Below are positions 26,288 through 39,345 of a stretch of 64,000 nt of DNA, in pieces. Within the stretch, counting starts at the first letter, position 1; each line of letters opens with the position of its first letter. The notes beneath the pieces are model-generated. The model was given only the letters and a program-made list of their open reading frames with translations. It ran no database searches and had not been told where the DNA came from. Origin of the DNA: Spiractinospora alimapuensis. GTDB lineage: Bacteria; Actinomycetota; Actinomycetes; Streptosporangiales; Streptosporangiaceae. Position numbers and translations under genes: made by a program. The DNA lies in assembly GCF_018437505.1 (NCBI RefSeq), contig NZ_CP072467.1, forward strand, positions 930,001 to 994,000, given 5' to 3'.

Positions 26288-26354
26288 TGCCGTGCCCTTT
26301 CCGGATTGTCGCCGGCGGTCGGCCGTTCGGGTGGCCGCCGCGTCGCCCTTCGAT

Positions 26355-27561
26355 TCACATTCCCGCCGCGGTGTACAGCTCGCTGACCTCGCGTGAGGTC
26401 AGCGCACGCACCGTGCCGGTCTTCAGGGTGTGCAGCCCGATCGGCCCCACCTGCGTGCGCGCCAGGTCCTGGACCGGCAGGCCGACGGACTCCAGGAGCC
26501 GGCGCACGATGTGCTTTCGCCCCTCGTGCAGCACGACCTCGACCAGGGCGCGGGGCTCGGCGTTGTCCACGACACGGAAGCTGTCCACCTGGACGGGGCC
26601 GTCGTCGAGCTCCACGCCCTTGGACACCTCGGTGACGAGGTGGCGCGGCACCGGTCCCGGCACGGTCGCGATGTAGGTCTTCAGGATCCGGTACCGAGGA
26701 TGGGTGAGTCGGTTGGCCAGCTCGCCGTCGTCGGTGAGCAGGATCAGCCCCTCGGTCTCGGTGTCCAACCGTCCGACGTGGAACAGGCGGCCGGTGGTCT
26801 GGCTGGTGTAGTCGGCCAGCGTCGGGCGTCCCTCCGGGTCGCTCATGGTGCTCACCACGCCGCGTGGCTTGTTCAGGGCGTAGTAGTGGCGTCCCGGTTC
26901 GGTGACGACGGTCATCCCGTCCACGCGGATCTCGGAGGCGGTGACGTCCACCCGGGCGCCGAACCTGCGCACCACGTGGCCGTCCACGGAGACCCGGCCC
27001 TGCGCGATCATCTCCTCGCTGGCACGCCGGCTGGCGACCCCGGCCTGCGCGAGCGCCTTCTGGAGTCGGATTCCGCCGGGCACGTCGACGTAGGAGTCGC
27101 GCTCGCCCGCGGGACGGTCGTCGTCGCGAGGCGTGTACTCGTCGCGCAGCCGCCGAAGCCGCGCCTGCGCCTCACGCGACAGGTTGCGCTCGGCGTTGGA
27201 GGCGCGCTGCCCGCCGCCCTGGCGGGCGCCGGATCGCGTGTTCGGGCGGGCGCCGCGGCCGGCGCCACCGTCCCGCCTCTGCGCGTCCCGACCGTCTCGG
27301 CCGTCCCGCCGCTGGCCCTCTTTGTTGTCCCTGCGCTGCCGACCGTCCCGGCCATCCCGACCATCCCGGTCGTCGCGGCTGTCGCGGCGGCCTTGGTTGG
27401 AGCCGTCGCGTGGACCGGAGCGGGCGCCGTCGCGCCGCTGGGCGGAATCGGTTCGGGAGTCACGCGCGGGCTTGCCGCCCGTGCCGGACGTGGAACCGCG
27501 TCCGGACCGTTGAGCGTGCGCGCCGTCGCGCCGGCCCCGGGGCGCGTCGCCGCCAGGGGTG

Positions 27562-27587
<26 letters not shown>
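26355..27587 (-). CDS. rluB: 23S rRNA pseudouridine synthase (RluB/RsuA family) with long disordered N-terminus
   Basis: Residues 170-410 are a complete RsuA/RluB enzyme: S4 RNA-binding domain RLQKALAQAGVASRRASEE with GRVSVDGHVV, catalytic Asp in HVGRLDTETEGLILLTDDGE, YIATVPG, and HEGRKHIVRRLLESVGLPV. It modifies large-subunit rRNA. The first 165 residues are Arg/Asp/Gly-rich low complexity, with repeats of RDGRDGRDG and many Gln/Asn, as in several actinobacterial homologues, and may bind RNA non-specifically. The GTG start ending at 27587 lies inside scpB (26-bp overlap) and has AGGTGGG-like sequence nearby. Part of the scpA-scpB-rluB set found in many bacteria. Confidence 0.92.
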
Positions 27588-28250
<663 letters not shown>

Positions 28251-28254
<4 letters not shown>

Positions 28255-29144
28255 TGTGCTGCGTCCCCCGTGTCCGCGTCGTCGTCGGTCGGTCCGGCTC
28301 CGTCGGCGTCCGCCCCGTCGCCGCCGTAGTCCTCGGCCACCTCGATGGGTGTCTCGTCCTCGCCCGTCCAGGTGAGCAGCAGGTCCCCCAGCGGCTCGGG
28401 CTGGTCGAACGCCACGAAGGCACCACGGTAGAGCTCCAGCAGCGCCAGGAACCGCGCGATGACCTCGAAGGTGCCGTCACAGTCGGCCACCAGGTCGGCG
28501 AACGACGTCGGCCCCCACTCGCGCAGCCTCGTGGCGACGACCTCGGCCTGCTCCTGGACGGAGGTCTTGGGCTGGTGGATGTGCGACACCGGGACGCTCG
28601 GCGGCTCTTTCGGCGTCAAGGCGCGCGCCGCGAGGGCGGCGAACTCGCGTGGGCCGAGGCGGATGAACACGTCGGGCCGCGCCTGGGCGAACCGTTCCTC
28701 CAGCGGCACGGCGCGCGCCACCCGACGTCCGGCCTCCGCGGCCCGGACGGAGAGGATCCCGGCGATCTCCTTGTAGGCACGGTACTGCAGCAGTCGGGCG
28801 AACAGCAGGTCCCGGGCCTCCAGCAGCGCGAGGTCGTCCTCGTCGTCGACCTCGCCGCGGGGCAGCAGGCGCGCGGCCTTGAGGTCGAGCAGGGTCGCCG
28901 CGACGAGAAGGAAGTGGCTGGCCTGGTCGAGGTCCCACCCGTCCTCGTGCGCCGCGATGTAGGCGATGAACTCGTCGGTCACCCGCGACAGCGACACCTC
29001 GGTGATGTCGAGCTTGTGCTTGGCGATGAGCCCCAAGAGCAGGTCGAAGGGGCCTTCGAAGTTGTCGAGGTGGACCTGGAAGCCGGCGGTGACCCCAGCG
29101 TCGTCGGGATCGGCGCCGGTCAGTGTCTGCGTGGTGTCCGTCAT
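28251..29144 (-). CDS. scpA: Segregation and condensation protein ScpA (kleisin)
   Basis: A 297-residue kleisin that bridges the Smc heads. The N-terminal Smc-neck-binding region reads FQVHLDNFEGPFDLLLGLI near residue 25 and KHKLDITEVSLSRVTDEFIA; the middle has FLLVAATLLDLKAARLLPRG; and the C-terminal winged helix includes DLVADCDGTFEVIARFLALL and LYRGAFVAFDQ. Start is the ATG ending at 29144; the 51-codon upstream extension is not family-like. The acidic Asp/Gly-rich tail extends beyond the usual end. Follows the RHH gene by about 50 bp. Confidence 0.95.
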
Positions 29145-29193
29145 GCGCGGCGGGACTCCGGGGAGGTGCTCACACCTCCCAGGGTCCCATGCC

Positions 29194-29586
29194 TCAGCCG
29201 CTGGCGAGCCGCTGAACGAGGGTGCTGGACGCGCCGCGCTCGTCGAAGTCGGCGAGCAGGGTCGCGACCGCCTCCCGCACGATCCGTCCCCGGTCACAGG
29301 CGATGCCGTGCTCCACGCGCAGGCTCAGCCGCGCCTGCTCCAGCGCCACGAGTTCCGCGGCGGAGATGTAGACCGTGATCTTCTCTTCGTGCCGTCGGCG
29401 TCCACTGGGCCGCACCGATGTCTCCTGCGCCGTGCGCGTGGGCACACTCGCCGGCTCGGCCGGGGCACGCGTCTCGGCCACCGGGGTGACCGGAGCGAGC
29501 TGGACCGACTCCGCCGCCTGCGGCTGCGCGGCGCCCGCGGCACTGCCCGTGGGCCGGAACAGTTCCGAGGCCCCGGGAAGGTTCAT
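29194..29586 (-). CDS. Ribbon-helix-helix protein, partner of the ParA-type ATPase
   Basis: A 130-residue protein. The first 65 residues are Ala/Pro/Glu-rich and probably unstructured. The last 65 form a likely ribbon-helix-helix fold: KITVYISAAELVALEQARL supplies the beta strand and first helix, and GRIVREAVATLLADFDER the second helix. The ATG overlaps the stop of the ParA ATPase gene, so they are made together. In plasmid systems small RHH proteins such as ParG work with ParA ATPases as centromere binders; by analogy this could be the DNA-binding partner of the orphan ParA upstream of scpAB. That role is inference. Confidence 0.75.
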   Translation of the reverse strand: MNLPGASELFRPTGSAAGAAQPQAAESVQLAPVTPVAETRAPAEPASVPTRTAQETSVRPSGRRRHEEKITVYISAAELVALEQARLSLRVEHGIACDRGRIVREAVATLLADFDERGASSTLVQRLASG

Positions 29587-30548
29587 CCGTGGAGACCGTT
29601 GTCTGGCCACCGGGCCAGCACCTCCTTGGCCAGGTCCCGATAGGCGTTGGCACCGGCGGACGAGGAGTCGAACTGGGTGATCGGTTCGCCCGCCACCGTG
29701 GCGTCGGGGAACCGCACCGTCCTGTTGATGACGGTGTTGTAGACGCGTTCGCCGAAGCCGTCGATGATGGTCGCCAGGACCTCCCGCGCGTGCAGCGTAC
29801 GCGGATCGTACATCGTCCCGAGGAAACCGTCGATGACCAGGTCGGAGTTCAGCCGCTCCTGGACCTTGCCGATCGTGTCCATGAGCAGCGCGACCCCACG
29901 CAGTGCGAAGAACTCGCACTCCAGGGGAACCACGACGCCGTGCGCGGCGGTGAGCGCGTTGACCGTCAGCAGACCCAGGGACGGCTGGCAGTCGATCAGG
30001 ACGACGTCGTAGTCGTCGGTGACCTCCGACAGCACCCGACTGAGCATCTGCTCCCGGGCCACCTCGCCGACCAGTTGAACCTCGGCCGCCGACAGGTCGA
30101 TGTTGCTCGGGATGAGGTCCAGGCCGTCGACGTTGGTCTTGAGCAGGACGTCCTCGACGCCGATGTCCCGCTGCATGAGCAGGTTGTAGATGGTCAGGTC
30201 CAGTTCCCGCGGATCCAGCCTGCCCAGTCCCACGGACAACGCCCCCTGGGGGTCGAAGTCCACCAGCAGCACGCGCCGACCGTACTCGGCGAGCGCCGCA
30301 CCGAGGTTGATCGTCGTGGTGGTCTTACCGACACCACCCTTCTGGTTACACAGCGCGATGATCCGGGCGGGCCCGTGTTGGTCCACACGCGCCGGCTCGG
30401 GAAAGTCTGGTTTCGGTCTGTTGGTTGTCAGTTCCGCCCCCGATTTCTGGTCCCCCCAGGGGTTGCGTGGCGCGGCCGCGGCCGCCGTCTCCTCGTGCGC
30501 GGAGCGGGCGCCATGGGCACCCCTACCAGCTTGCTCGGACCTGCTCAC
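29583..30548 (-). CDS. ParA/Soj-family ATPase
   Basis: A 321-residue deviant-Walker ATPase. Walker A is CNQKGGVGKTTTTINLG near residue 70 with the signature Lys, Walker A' is VLLVDFDPQGALSVGLG, and Walker B is YDVVLIDCQPSLGLLTVNAL near 165. The first 60 residues are a basic, Pro-rich extension that may bind DNA non-specifically. GTG start with AGGGAGG upstream. This is a second, scpAB-linked ParA rather than the origin-linked parAB pair, since no ParB gene follows; its partner is probably the RHH protein. Likely job: chromosome organisation or segregation. Confidence 0.92.
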   Translation of the reverse strand: MSRSEQAGRGAHGARSAHEETAAAAAPRNPWGDQKSGAELTTNRPKPDFPEPARVDQHGPARIIALCNQKGGVGKTTTTINLGAALAEYGRRVLLVDFDPQGALSVGLGRLDPRELDLTIYNLLMQRDIGVEDVLLKTNVDGLDLIPSNIDLSAAEVQLVGEVAREQMLSRVLSEVTDDYDVVLIDCQPSLGLLTVNALTAAHGVVVPLECEFFALRGVALLMDTIGKVQERLNSDLVIDGFLGTMYDPRTLHAREVLATIIDGFGERVYNTVINRTVRFPDATVAGEPITQFDSSSAGANAYRDLAKEVLARWPDNGLHG

Positions 30549-30759
30549 AACCCTTGACCTCCCTACGGACCGGCCTGTCGAACGCCGTAACGCCGCCGGG
30601 TCCAGCCGTCGGAATCACTTGATTTGTCGACAGTGCGATACCGTCGTGCGGCGACTCTAGAACCTCGCCCCTGATGATTCAACGCAACACTCACGGGCGA
30701 GTGTTCGCGGTCGGGGACCTTCAGCAATTATGCCGCCAACGTGACCCCGCCGCGGCCCC

Positions 30760-31830
30760 TCAGACATCGTCGGCGGCCACGCCCCTCGCCCCCGCCCGTG
30801 GATGGCTGTGCGCGTAGACCTCACGCAGGTGATCCACGGTGACCTGTGTGTAGATCTGTGTGGTGGTGACCGACGCGTGGCCGAGCAGTTCCTGCACCAC
30901 CCGCACGTCGGCGCCGCCCTCCAACAGGTGGGTCGCGAAGGAGTGGCGCAGGGTGTGAGGGCTGACCGCGCCGGCCGTCGCCTCCGTGGGGGCCGCTCCA
31001 CCCGCCCGGTCGGACTCGCGGGTGGCGAGCCCGGCGCGTTCGGCCGCCGCCCGCAGGACCGCCCACGCACCCTGTCGGGTCAGACGTCCACCACGCGCGT
31101 TGAGGAACAGCGCGGGGGTGGTACGTCGGGCCGACACGAGTGAGGGTCGGGCGCGGACGAGGTAGGCGTCCACGGCGTCGCGCGCGTAGCGGCCGACCGG
31201 GACGATCCGCTGGCGCCCGCCCTTGCCCCGGAAACGCACCAGGTTCGCGCGGGTCGTGGCATCGTCGGTGTCCGCGGACACGCCCAGGTCGTCCACGTCG
31301 AGCCCCACCGCCTCGGAGATGCGCGCGCCCGTGCCGTACAGCAGTTCCAGCAGCGCCCGGTCGCGCAGCCCTCGGGGATCCTCGCTCGGTCCCGCGGCCG
31401 CGAGCAACGCCTCCACCTGCGACAGTGACAACGCCTTGGGCAGTGGCCGCGCCGGCGTGGGGGGGCGCACGTCGATCGCGGGGTCGGGGACGGCGATCCC
31501 CTCACGGGCGGCGAACCGGTGCAGGCCACGCACCGCCGCGAGGGTTCTACCGGCCGAGGTGACGCCCAGCGGGGCGCGCTCCTCGGTCCCCTCCCGGATG
31601 TCGCGCAGGAAGCCGCTGATGTCGTCCGGGGTGACCTCGGCGAGCTGGCCGTACCCCCGCTCGGCGAGGTAGGCCAGGTAGCGGCGCAGGTCCCGTCGGT
31701 AGGACAACAGGGTGTTGCGGGCGAGGCCGCGTTCGACCGCGAGATGGTCCAGGTAGGCCTCGACCACGGTGACGAGCGCGTCGGCGGGTTCCGACCCGCC
31801 CGGAACGTCCATGGTCGACGGAAGGTTCAC
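30760..31830 (-). CDS. xerD: Site-specific tyrosine recombinase XerD
   Basis: A 356-residue tyrosine recombinase that resolves chromosome dimers at dif. The N-terminal SAM-like domain reads [20 protein letters not shown] and [13 protein letters not shown]; the catalytic domain has Arg in [17 protein letters not shown], Lys in [15 protein letters not shown], His/Arg in [17 protein letters not shown], and nucleophile Tyr in [16 protein letters not shown]. At about 50 residues longer than E. coli XerD, it carries two inserts in the catalytic domain (around [11 protein letters not shown] and [13 protein letters not shown]). I chose the GTG ending at 31830, behind AGGGGG; ATG at 31812 is possible. 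Adjacent to ParA and scpAB. Confidence 0.93.
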   Translation of the reverse strand: MNLPSTMDVPGGSEPADALVTVVEAYLDHLAVERGLARNTLLSYRRDLRRYLAYLAERGYGQLAEVTPDDISGFLRDIREGTEERAPLGVTSAGRTLAAVRGLHRFAAREGIAVPDPAIDVRPPTPARPLPKALSLSQVEALLAAAGPSEDPRGLRDRALLELLYGTGARISEAVGLDVDDLGVSADTDDATTRANLVRFRGKGGRQRIVPVGRYARDAVDAYLVRARPSLVSARRTTPALFLNARGGRLTRQGAWAVLRAAAERAGLATRESDRAGGAAPTEATAGAVSPHTLRHSFATHLLEGGADVRVVQELLGHASVTTTQIYTQVTVDHLREVYAHSHPRAGARGVAADDV

Positions 31831-32304
31831 CAATTCCCCCTGGGGGTGGCCCCGGCCCTGGAGCCGGGGAGGAATCCGGTGTGGTGCTGGTACATGTGTC
31901 GCTTTCCCGTAGACACCTAGGTCGTGCTTCGTGAACCGCTGTGTTCTCTGGGAGCGCTGGGGACTCGCGACCGGGACGGCCCGCTCCCCTGTCCGATGGG
32001 CCTCGAGAGCCACTCCCCACGCGCGTTCGTCCGACGCGGGCGTAACGACGCCCGGTCCACCGCACGGGTCCCGGCCGTGACGTGGCCGGGGTGGAGAACG
32101 CCCCCGCGGTTGGTCGGGGCGCGGCGCGGGGACACCCGGGCGATGCGCGTGGCACCGGTGTCCAACGGCACGGGGTCCCCCTTTTCCGCGACTGGCGATG
32201 AGACAGGAAACCCACCCCCGAGAGAGGGTGGACTCCACTCCCCTCGTGGGAGGAAGCCGAGGCGACGATGATGTCACACGACGTGGGTGTCGGCGCCACC
32301 AACG
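31831..32304. other. Gap between xerD and the met operon terminator
   Basis: About 470 bp with no convincing gene on either strand. It should hold the xerD promoter. Around 32211-32265 there are short stems (CCCACCC with GGGTGG, and CTCCCCTCGTGGGAG) that could form RNA structure, but nothing I can name. Confidence 0.4.
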
Positions 32305-32380
32305 AACGCCGATCGCGATGTCCACGATCGGCGTTGGCACGACGGGCGGCGCGGTGGTGTCACCACCGCGCCGCCCGTCG
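32305..32380 (-). terminator. Tandem hairpins ending the metNIQ operon
   Basis: Two stems lie 50-125 bp past the metQ stop. The first one met has a perfect 20-bp inverted repeat (32340-32359 with 32361-32380) of GC-rich sequence; the second pairs AACGCCGATCG (32305-32315) with CGATCGGCGTT (32325-32335). Neither is followed by a T-run. Their strength and place support transcription termination of the leftward met operon. Confidence 0.7.
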
Positions 32381-32429
32381 CCTCGGTCGGGGCGGTGCCG
32401 TCCGCGGCCCCGACCGCCCCTCACGCGGT

Positions 32430-33263
32430 TCAGTCCTGGACCGGGATCACCACGCCGTCCCAGGTCTCCTCCATGTAGTCGCGCACCTCGGCGGAGTGCA
32501 GGAGGTCGTTGAGGGTGGCGATGTCCGGGTCGTCGGCGTCGCCGGAGTTGACGACCAGCCCGTTGGCGTACGGGTTGTCCTCGGTGTCCTCGAACCCGAG
32601 CACGTTCGCCGTCTCGGCGAGGTCGGTCTCGATCGCGAAGTTGCCGTTCACCACCGCGGCGTCCATGTCCTGCAGCGACCGGGGAAGCTGCGGCGCCTCC
32701 AGCGGCACGATCTCCAGGTCGCGCGGGTTGTCGGCGATGTCGTTCTGTGTCGCCAGCTCCCCGGCGTCGTCGTCCAGGGTGATGAGCTCCTTCTCCTCGA
32801 GGAGGAGCAGGGCCCGTCCGAGGTTGGACGCGTCGTTGGGGACACCGATCTCGGCGCCGTCCTCGATGTCGTCCAGGTCCTCCAGCCCCTCGGAGTACAG
32901 TCCGAAGGCCTCGACGTGGATGTCCTCGACGTAGGTGAGGTCGGCGTCGTCGTTGCCCTCCAGGTACTCCTCGAGGAAGGGCCGGTGCTGGTAGTAGTTC
33001 ACGTCCAGCTCGCCCTCGACCAGTGCCGCGTTGGGCTGGTTGTAGTCGGTGTACTCCACGATGTCGAGGTTGAGGCCCGCGTCCTCGGCGAGGTTGTCCT
33101 GCACGAAGTTCAGGATGTCGGCCTGCGGAACCGGGGTGGCCCCCACACGCAGGGTCGTCAGGTCGCCGTCCGCGCCCCCGTCGTCGGCACGTTCGCTCGG
33201 GCTGGAGCAGGCGCTCAGGCCCATGGCGAGTGCCACCGGGACGACGATCCACGTCTTGCGCAC
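32430..33263 (-). CDS. metQ: Methionine ABC transporter substrate-binding lipoprotein
   Basis: A 277-residue lipoprotein of the NlpA/MetQ family, which binds methionine outside the membrane. The signal [19 protein letters not shown] has lipobox LSAC. The mature domain shows [38 protein letters not shown] with [12 protein letters not shown], and [20 protein letters not shown], all MetQ landmarks, and [10 protein letters not shown] near 205. It is strongly acidic. Third gene of the operon, 45 bp behind metI, and followed by strong hairpins. D-Met, L-Met or a sulfoxide could be the ligand. Confidence 0.93.
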   Translation of the reverse strand: MRKTWIVVPVALAMGLSACSSPSERADDGGADGDLTTLRVGATPVPQADILNFVQDNLAEDAGLNLDIVEYTDYNQPNAALVEGELDVNYYQHRPFLEEYLEGNDDADLTYVEDIHVEAFGLYSEGLEDLDDIEDGAEIGVPNDASNLGRALLLLEEKELITLDDDAGELATQNDIADNPRDLEIVPLEAPQLPRSLQDMDAAVVNGNFAIETDLAETANVLGFEDTEDNPYANGLVVNSGDADDPDIATLNDLLHSAEVRDYMEETWDGVVIPVQD

Positions 33264-33308
33264 GTTCTTACTCCCTAATGCGTTGGTGGTTCGGGTGAAC
33301 CGTTGGTG

Positions 33309-33989
33309 TCACCGGCGGGACACCCGCCGGACGACCACATCGCCCAGGCTCTGCACGCCCTGCACGATGACGATGAGGAGGACGACGGTCGCGGCCAGGT
33401 ACAGGTCGTCGAAACGTTGGTATCCGTACCGGATCGCGATGTCGCCCAGTCCGCCACCGCCGATCGCCCCGGCCATGGCCGAGTAGGAGATCAGGGTGAC
33501 GACGGTCATGACGAGACCGGCCACGAGTCCGGGCAGCGACTCGACCAGCAGCACCTTGCCGACGATGGTGAGCCGCCGCGCCCCCATGGCGTGCGCGGCC
33601 TCGATCACCTCGCGGTCGACCTCGCGCAGCGAGGTCTCCACGAGTCGAGCGAAGAAGGGGATCGCGCCGATACTCAGGGGGACGATCGCCGCGGTCGGAC
33701 CGAACGTGGTCCCGGTGATGAGGCGCGTGAGCGACAGCACCGCCACCATCAGCACGATGAACGGAAGGGACCGTCCGACGTTGACCACGGCCCCCAGGAC
33801 GACCTTCACCCAGCGGGCCTGTGCGAGGCCACCGCGGTCGGTGACGACGAGCAGGACACCCAGCGGCAGGCCGAGGAGGATCGTGAACACCGTCGCCCAC
33901 GCCACCATGTACAGGGTGTCGAGGGTCCCCAACCACAGTTCCGGCCACATGTCCGGCCACCGTTCGGGAAGCTCCGCGAGCCACTCCAT
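33309..33989 (-). CDS. metI: Methionine ABC transporter permease
   Basis: A 226-residue permease with about five membrane helices. LGTLDTLYMVAWATVFTILLG and LPLGVLLVVTD form the first, NVGRSLPFIVLMVAVLSLTR the second, and VAGLVMTVVTLISYSAMAGAIGGGGL the later ones. The EAA loop that meets the ATPase is EVIEAAHAMGARRLTIVGKV near residue 130. Shares one base (TGATG) with metN upstream. Together with MetN and MetQ it imports methionine. Confidence 0.93.
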   Translation of the reverse strand: MEWLAELPERWPDMWPELWLGTLDTLYMVAWATVFTILLGLPLGVLLVVTDRGGLAQARWVKVVLGAVVNVGRSLPFIVLMVAVLSLTRLITGTTFGPTAAIVPLSIGAIPFFARLVETSLREVDREVIEAAHAMGARRLTIVGKVLLVESLPGLVAGLVMTVVTLISYSAMAGAIGGGGLGDIAIRYGYQRFDDLYLAATVVLLIVIVQGVQSLGDVVVRRVSRR

Positions 33990-35014
33990 CAGTCCGTCCC
34001 CTCCACGCCCAGCCCGGTCGCGCCCTGCTCCACCCCGAGGCCGAGGCCGCGCAGGTACTCGACGGCCTCCGCGCGACGATCGCCGGTGATCGTCACGCTC
34101 AAGCGTCCGACGGGTCCCTCGGCCACGGTCTCCACCGAGCCGCCCAGGATGTTGACGTCCACGCCGAAGCGCCGGGACACATCGCTGATCACCGGATCGT
34201 CGGCACGTTGGGCGTAGGTCAGCACCACGCTGTCGGGACCGCCGTCGGTGAGGGGGAAGAGGGAACGGGCGAGCAGTGACCCCGGTGTGCGCAGGAGATC
34301 GATCACCCGCCCCTTCTCCAGGAACCGGCCACCGGACATGATCGCCGCGGAGTCACACACCCGCTTGATCACGTTCATCTCGTGGGTGATCAGCAGGATC
34401 GTGATGCCGAGGTCCCGGTTGAGCTGGCGCAGCAGGTCCAGGATGGAGTCCGTCGTCGCCGGGTCCAGGGCGGAGGTCGCCTCGTCGCACAGCAGCACCG
34501 CGGGGTTCGCCGCGATCGCCCGCGCGATACCGACGCGCTGCTTCTGTCCTCCCGACAACTGGGCGGGGAAGGAGCGGGCCTTGTCCCCGAGCCCCACGAC
34601 GTCGAGCAACTCCGCCACCCGGCGCCGTCGCTCGGCCCGTCCCATCCCCATCACCTCCAGGGGGAAGGCGACGTTCCCGGCCGCGGTGCGGGCGGAGAGC
34701 AACGCGAAGTGCTGGTGCACCATACCGATGTCGCGACGCGCCGCCCGAAGCTCGGAACCGGCGAGGGACGTCAGCTCCCGACCGTGCACCCGCACCGTCC
34801 CGGAGGTCGGCCGCTCCAACAGGTTCACGCTGCGCAGCAGGGTGCTCTTCCCGGCGCCGCTCTGTCCGACGACGCCGTAGACCTCACCCGGCTCCACGTG
34901 CAGGTCGACCCCGTCCAACGCGGTCGTCTCCTGACCACGGGAGCGGAAGACCTTTCTCAGTTGTGTCGCTTCAATCACTCGGATCCTCGACGGGTTCACC
35001 GGCACGTGTGTCAC
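33989..35014 (-). CDS. metN: Methionine ABC transporter ATP-binding protein
   Basis: A 341-residue ABC ATPase. Walker A is VGQSGAGKSTLLRSVN near residue 50, the Q-loop Gln is in GMVHQHFALLSA, the signature is LSGGQKQRVGIARAI near 150, Walker B is AVLLCDEATSALDP, and the switch His is in LLITHEMNVI. The C-terminal 90 residues are the NIL domain (SVTITGDRRAEAVEYLRGLG at its end), through which intracellular methionine inhibits transport. GTG start; a second GTG at VIEATQ eleven codons on is an option. First gene of the operon. Confidence 0.94.
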   Translation of the reverse strand: MTHVPVNPSRIRVIEATQLRKVFRSRGQETTALDGVDLHVEPGEVYGVVGQSGAGKSTLLRSVNLLERPTSGTVRVHGRELTSLAGSELRAARRDIGMVHQHFALLSARTAAGNVAFPLEVMGMGRAERRRRVAELLDVVGLGDKARSFPAQLSGGQKQRVGIARAIAANPAVLLCDEATSALDPATTDSILDLLRQLNRDLGITILLITHEMNVIKRVCDSAAIMSGGRFLEKGRVIDLLRTPGSLLARSLFPLTDGGPDSVVLTYAQRADDPVISDVSRRFGVDVNILGGSVETVAEGPVGRLSVTITGDRRAEAVEYLRGLGLGVEQGATGLGVEGTD

Positions 35015-35259
35015 ACGACGACCGGGGGATAGTCAGGTTCGGTCACCGTCTGTCGGCAACGTGGGCCGCCACGCCGAAGCCGGCGGGACCTCTCGACCGG
35101 AGACCGGGCGGCCGGGCAGGCCGGCAACGGGCGTCACCGCCCGCCACAGGCCCTCACCCGACGTTCGTCCCTGGTCGATGTCCACACACGGGTGCAACAG
35201 CCAGAAACACCCGACCATTCCGGTAGGAAATGTGATCTAGCGAACACCCGTGTGGTGGA
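35015..35259 (-). other. Leader/promoter region of the metN operon
   Basis: A 245-bp GC-rich region between the Nudix stop and metN. On the minus strand it contains several stems (for example GGGCG-GTGA-CGCCC, and GCCGGC-TTC-GGCGTGGCGGC), which would make a structured leader. I looked for SAM-I and SAM-IV conserved cores and did not find a match, so no riboswitch is claimed. Confidence 0.3.
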
Positions 35260-38055
<2,796 letters not shown>

Positions 38056-39050
38056 CTAGCGCAGCGCCAGGGCGGGGCGGACCTCCCAGGTCGTCCACAG
38101 CGGACGGTAACCCATCCGGTGCCAGAACGGGCCGGACAGCGGGTTCTGGATGGCGTAGTGCAGCAGGCTCACGTCGAAGCCGTGCGCGTCCATCGCGTGG
38201 TGCGCCTGGTTCACCAACATCGTCCCGATGCCCCGGCCCCGCGCCTCCTCGGCGACCACCATGTAGCCCACGTAGGCGGCCGGCGCCGCGTTGACCAGAG
38301 GGGTGATCCAACGGGCACGGTGTGGCGGCAGCACCCACAGCAGGCCGGTGGGACTACCGCGCCGCTCGGCGATCCACACCCACGAGGGGCGTTCGCTAGG
38401 GCTCGGGTCACCACGCGGCGGGTCTGCTCCGCGGTCTCCGGCTGGATGAACACCCCACCGAAGTGCTCCTCGTAGCGGTGTTCCTCCATCACCAGGGAGA
38501 CGACCGCCGCCACGTCGTCGAGGTCGGCCAGACGCACGGTGACGTCGCGGGGCGGCAACGACGGTGGTACCCCCCGCCCCCGACCGCGCACCGCGAGCAC
38601 CGTCTGGGGCTGCAGACCGTGGCGGCGCAGGGGACGCACACCGGCGACGTCACGCGCCGGCCAGGTCAGCAGGGCCGCCGACTCCGCGCCCACCCCGGTG
38701 GGCGCGGTCTCCAACTGATCGCGCCACAGGGTCAGCAGCTCGTCGAAGGCGACCTCCGGGTCGGGGCCGCCCACCAGCGGCGTGAGCCAGTTCTGGTCGG
38801 GAACGCCCCAGGTGCGCCCGGCCTCGCCCGGCTGGAACCAGGAGTAGCGCATGGTGCCGGCCGCGACCGGACGGTCGGCCGCGTCGCTGACGGTCAGCAG
38901 CGGGTTGGTGCTCGCCGCCGGGTTGAACGGCGGCGCGAGATAGGCGTCGGTGGTGGACCAGCGCCGGGCGACCGACCGGATCAGCGGATCGAACCGGGCG
39001 GTCGTGCCCGGGCCGTCCTCGTGGTCGACCCGCGTGACGAACCCACCCAT
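38056..39050 (-). pseudogene. GNAT-family acetyltransferase gene with a single-base frameshift
   Basis: Reading from the ATG ending at 39050, frame one gives about 220 residues with WSTTDAYLAPPFNPAAST, MRYSWFQPGEAGRTWGVPDQ and VTVRLADLDDVAAVVSLVME. Near 38390-38400 the sense passes to the neighbouring frame: SERPSWVWIAERRGSPTGLL, then GYMVVAEEARGRGIGTMLVN, the acetyl-CoA-binding motif A, then FWHRMGYRPLWTTWEV and stop at 38056. The shift equals one missing base in GCCCTAGCG. An intact protein would have about 330 residues with a C-terminal GNAT domain. Either a recent pseudogene or a sequence error. Confidence 0.7.
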
Positions 39051-39345
39051 TGCCCGTGCCCTCCAAGCGGTAACGCGGTAGCCCGCACGCGACCAGAATC
39101 ACGAGTCCCCAGAAGAACTAACGTGACGTGGTGGGGACGCCACTCGACATTACCGGTATTTCCCGGGGTTTCGTGGAAACTTCAAACAGCCCGTTGCCCA
39201 ATCGACGCATTGCACGTGCTGATGGTTTTGCACCATGCACGTGCACGAGAAAGCCCGCTACACAGGCGTTTCTCGTACGCGATGCGCACTCGACCACCCC
39301 GCGCCGAGACGGGAGTGACACCCGCCCCCCACCCCGCGCCGACGG

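Noticed and set aside
31831-33252. Upstream extension of the xerD frame to 830 residues
   Set aside because: The extra part is antisense to metQ and is Arg/Gly-rich noise; a GTG with a good ribosome site gives a normal XerD.
35015-35259. SAM riboswitch upstream of metN
   Set aside because: I could not match the conserved cores of SAM-I or SAM-IV; only generic GC stems are present.
39118-39321. A 67-codon minus-strand frame between the GNAT pseudogene and uvrB
   Set aside because: The region is AT-richer and likely regulatory; the peptide has no features and no ribosome site.
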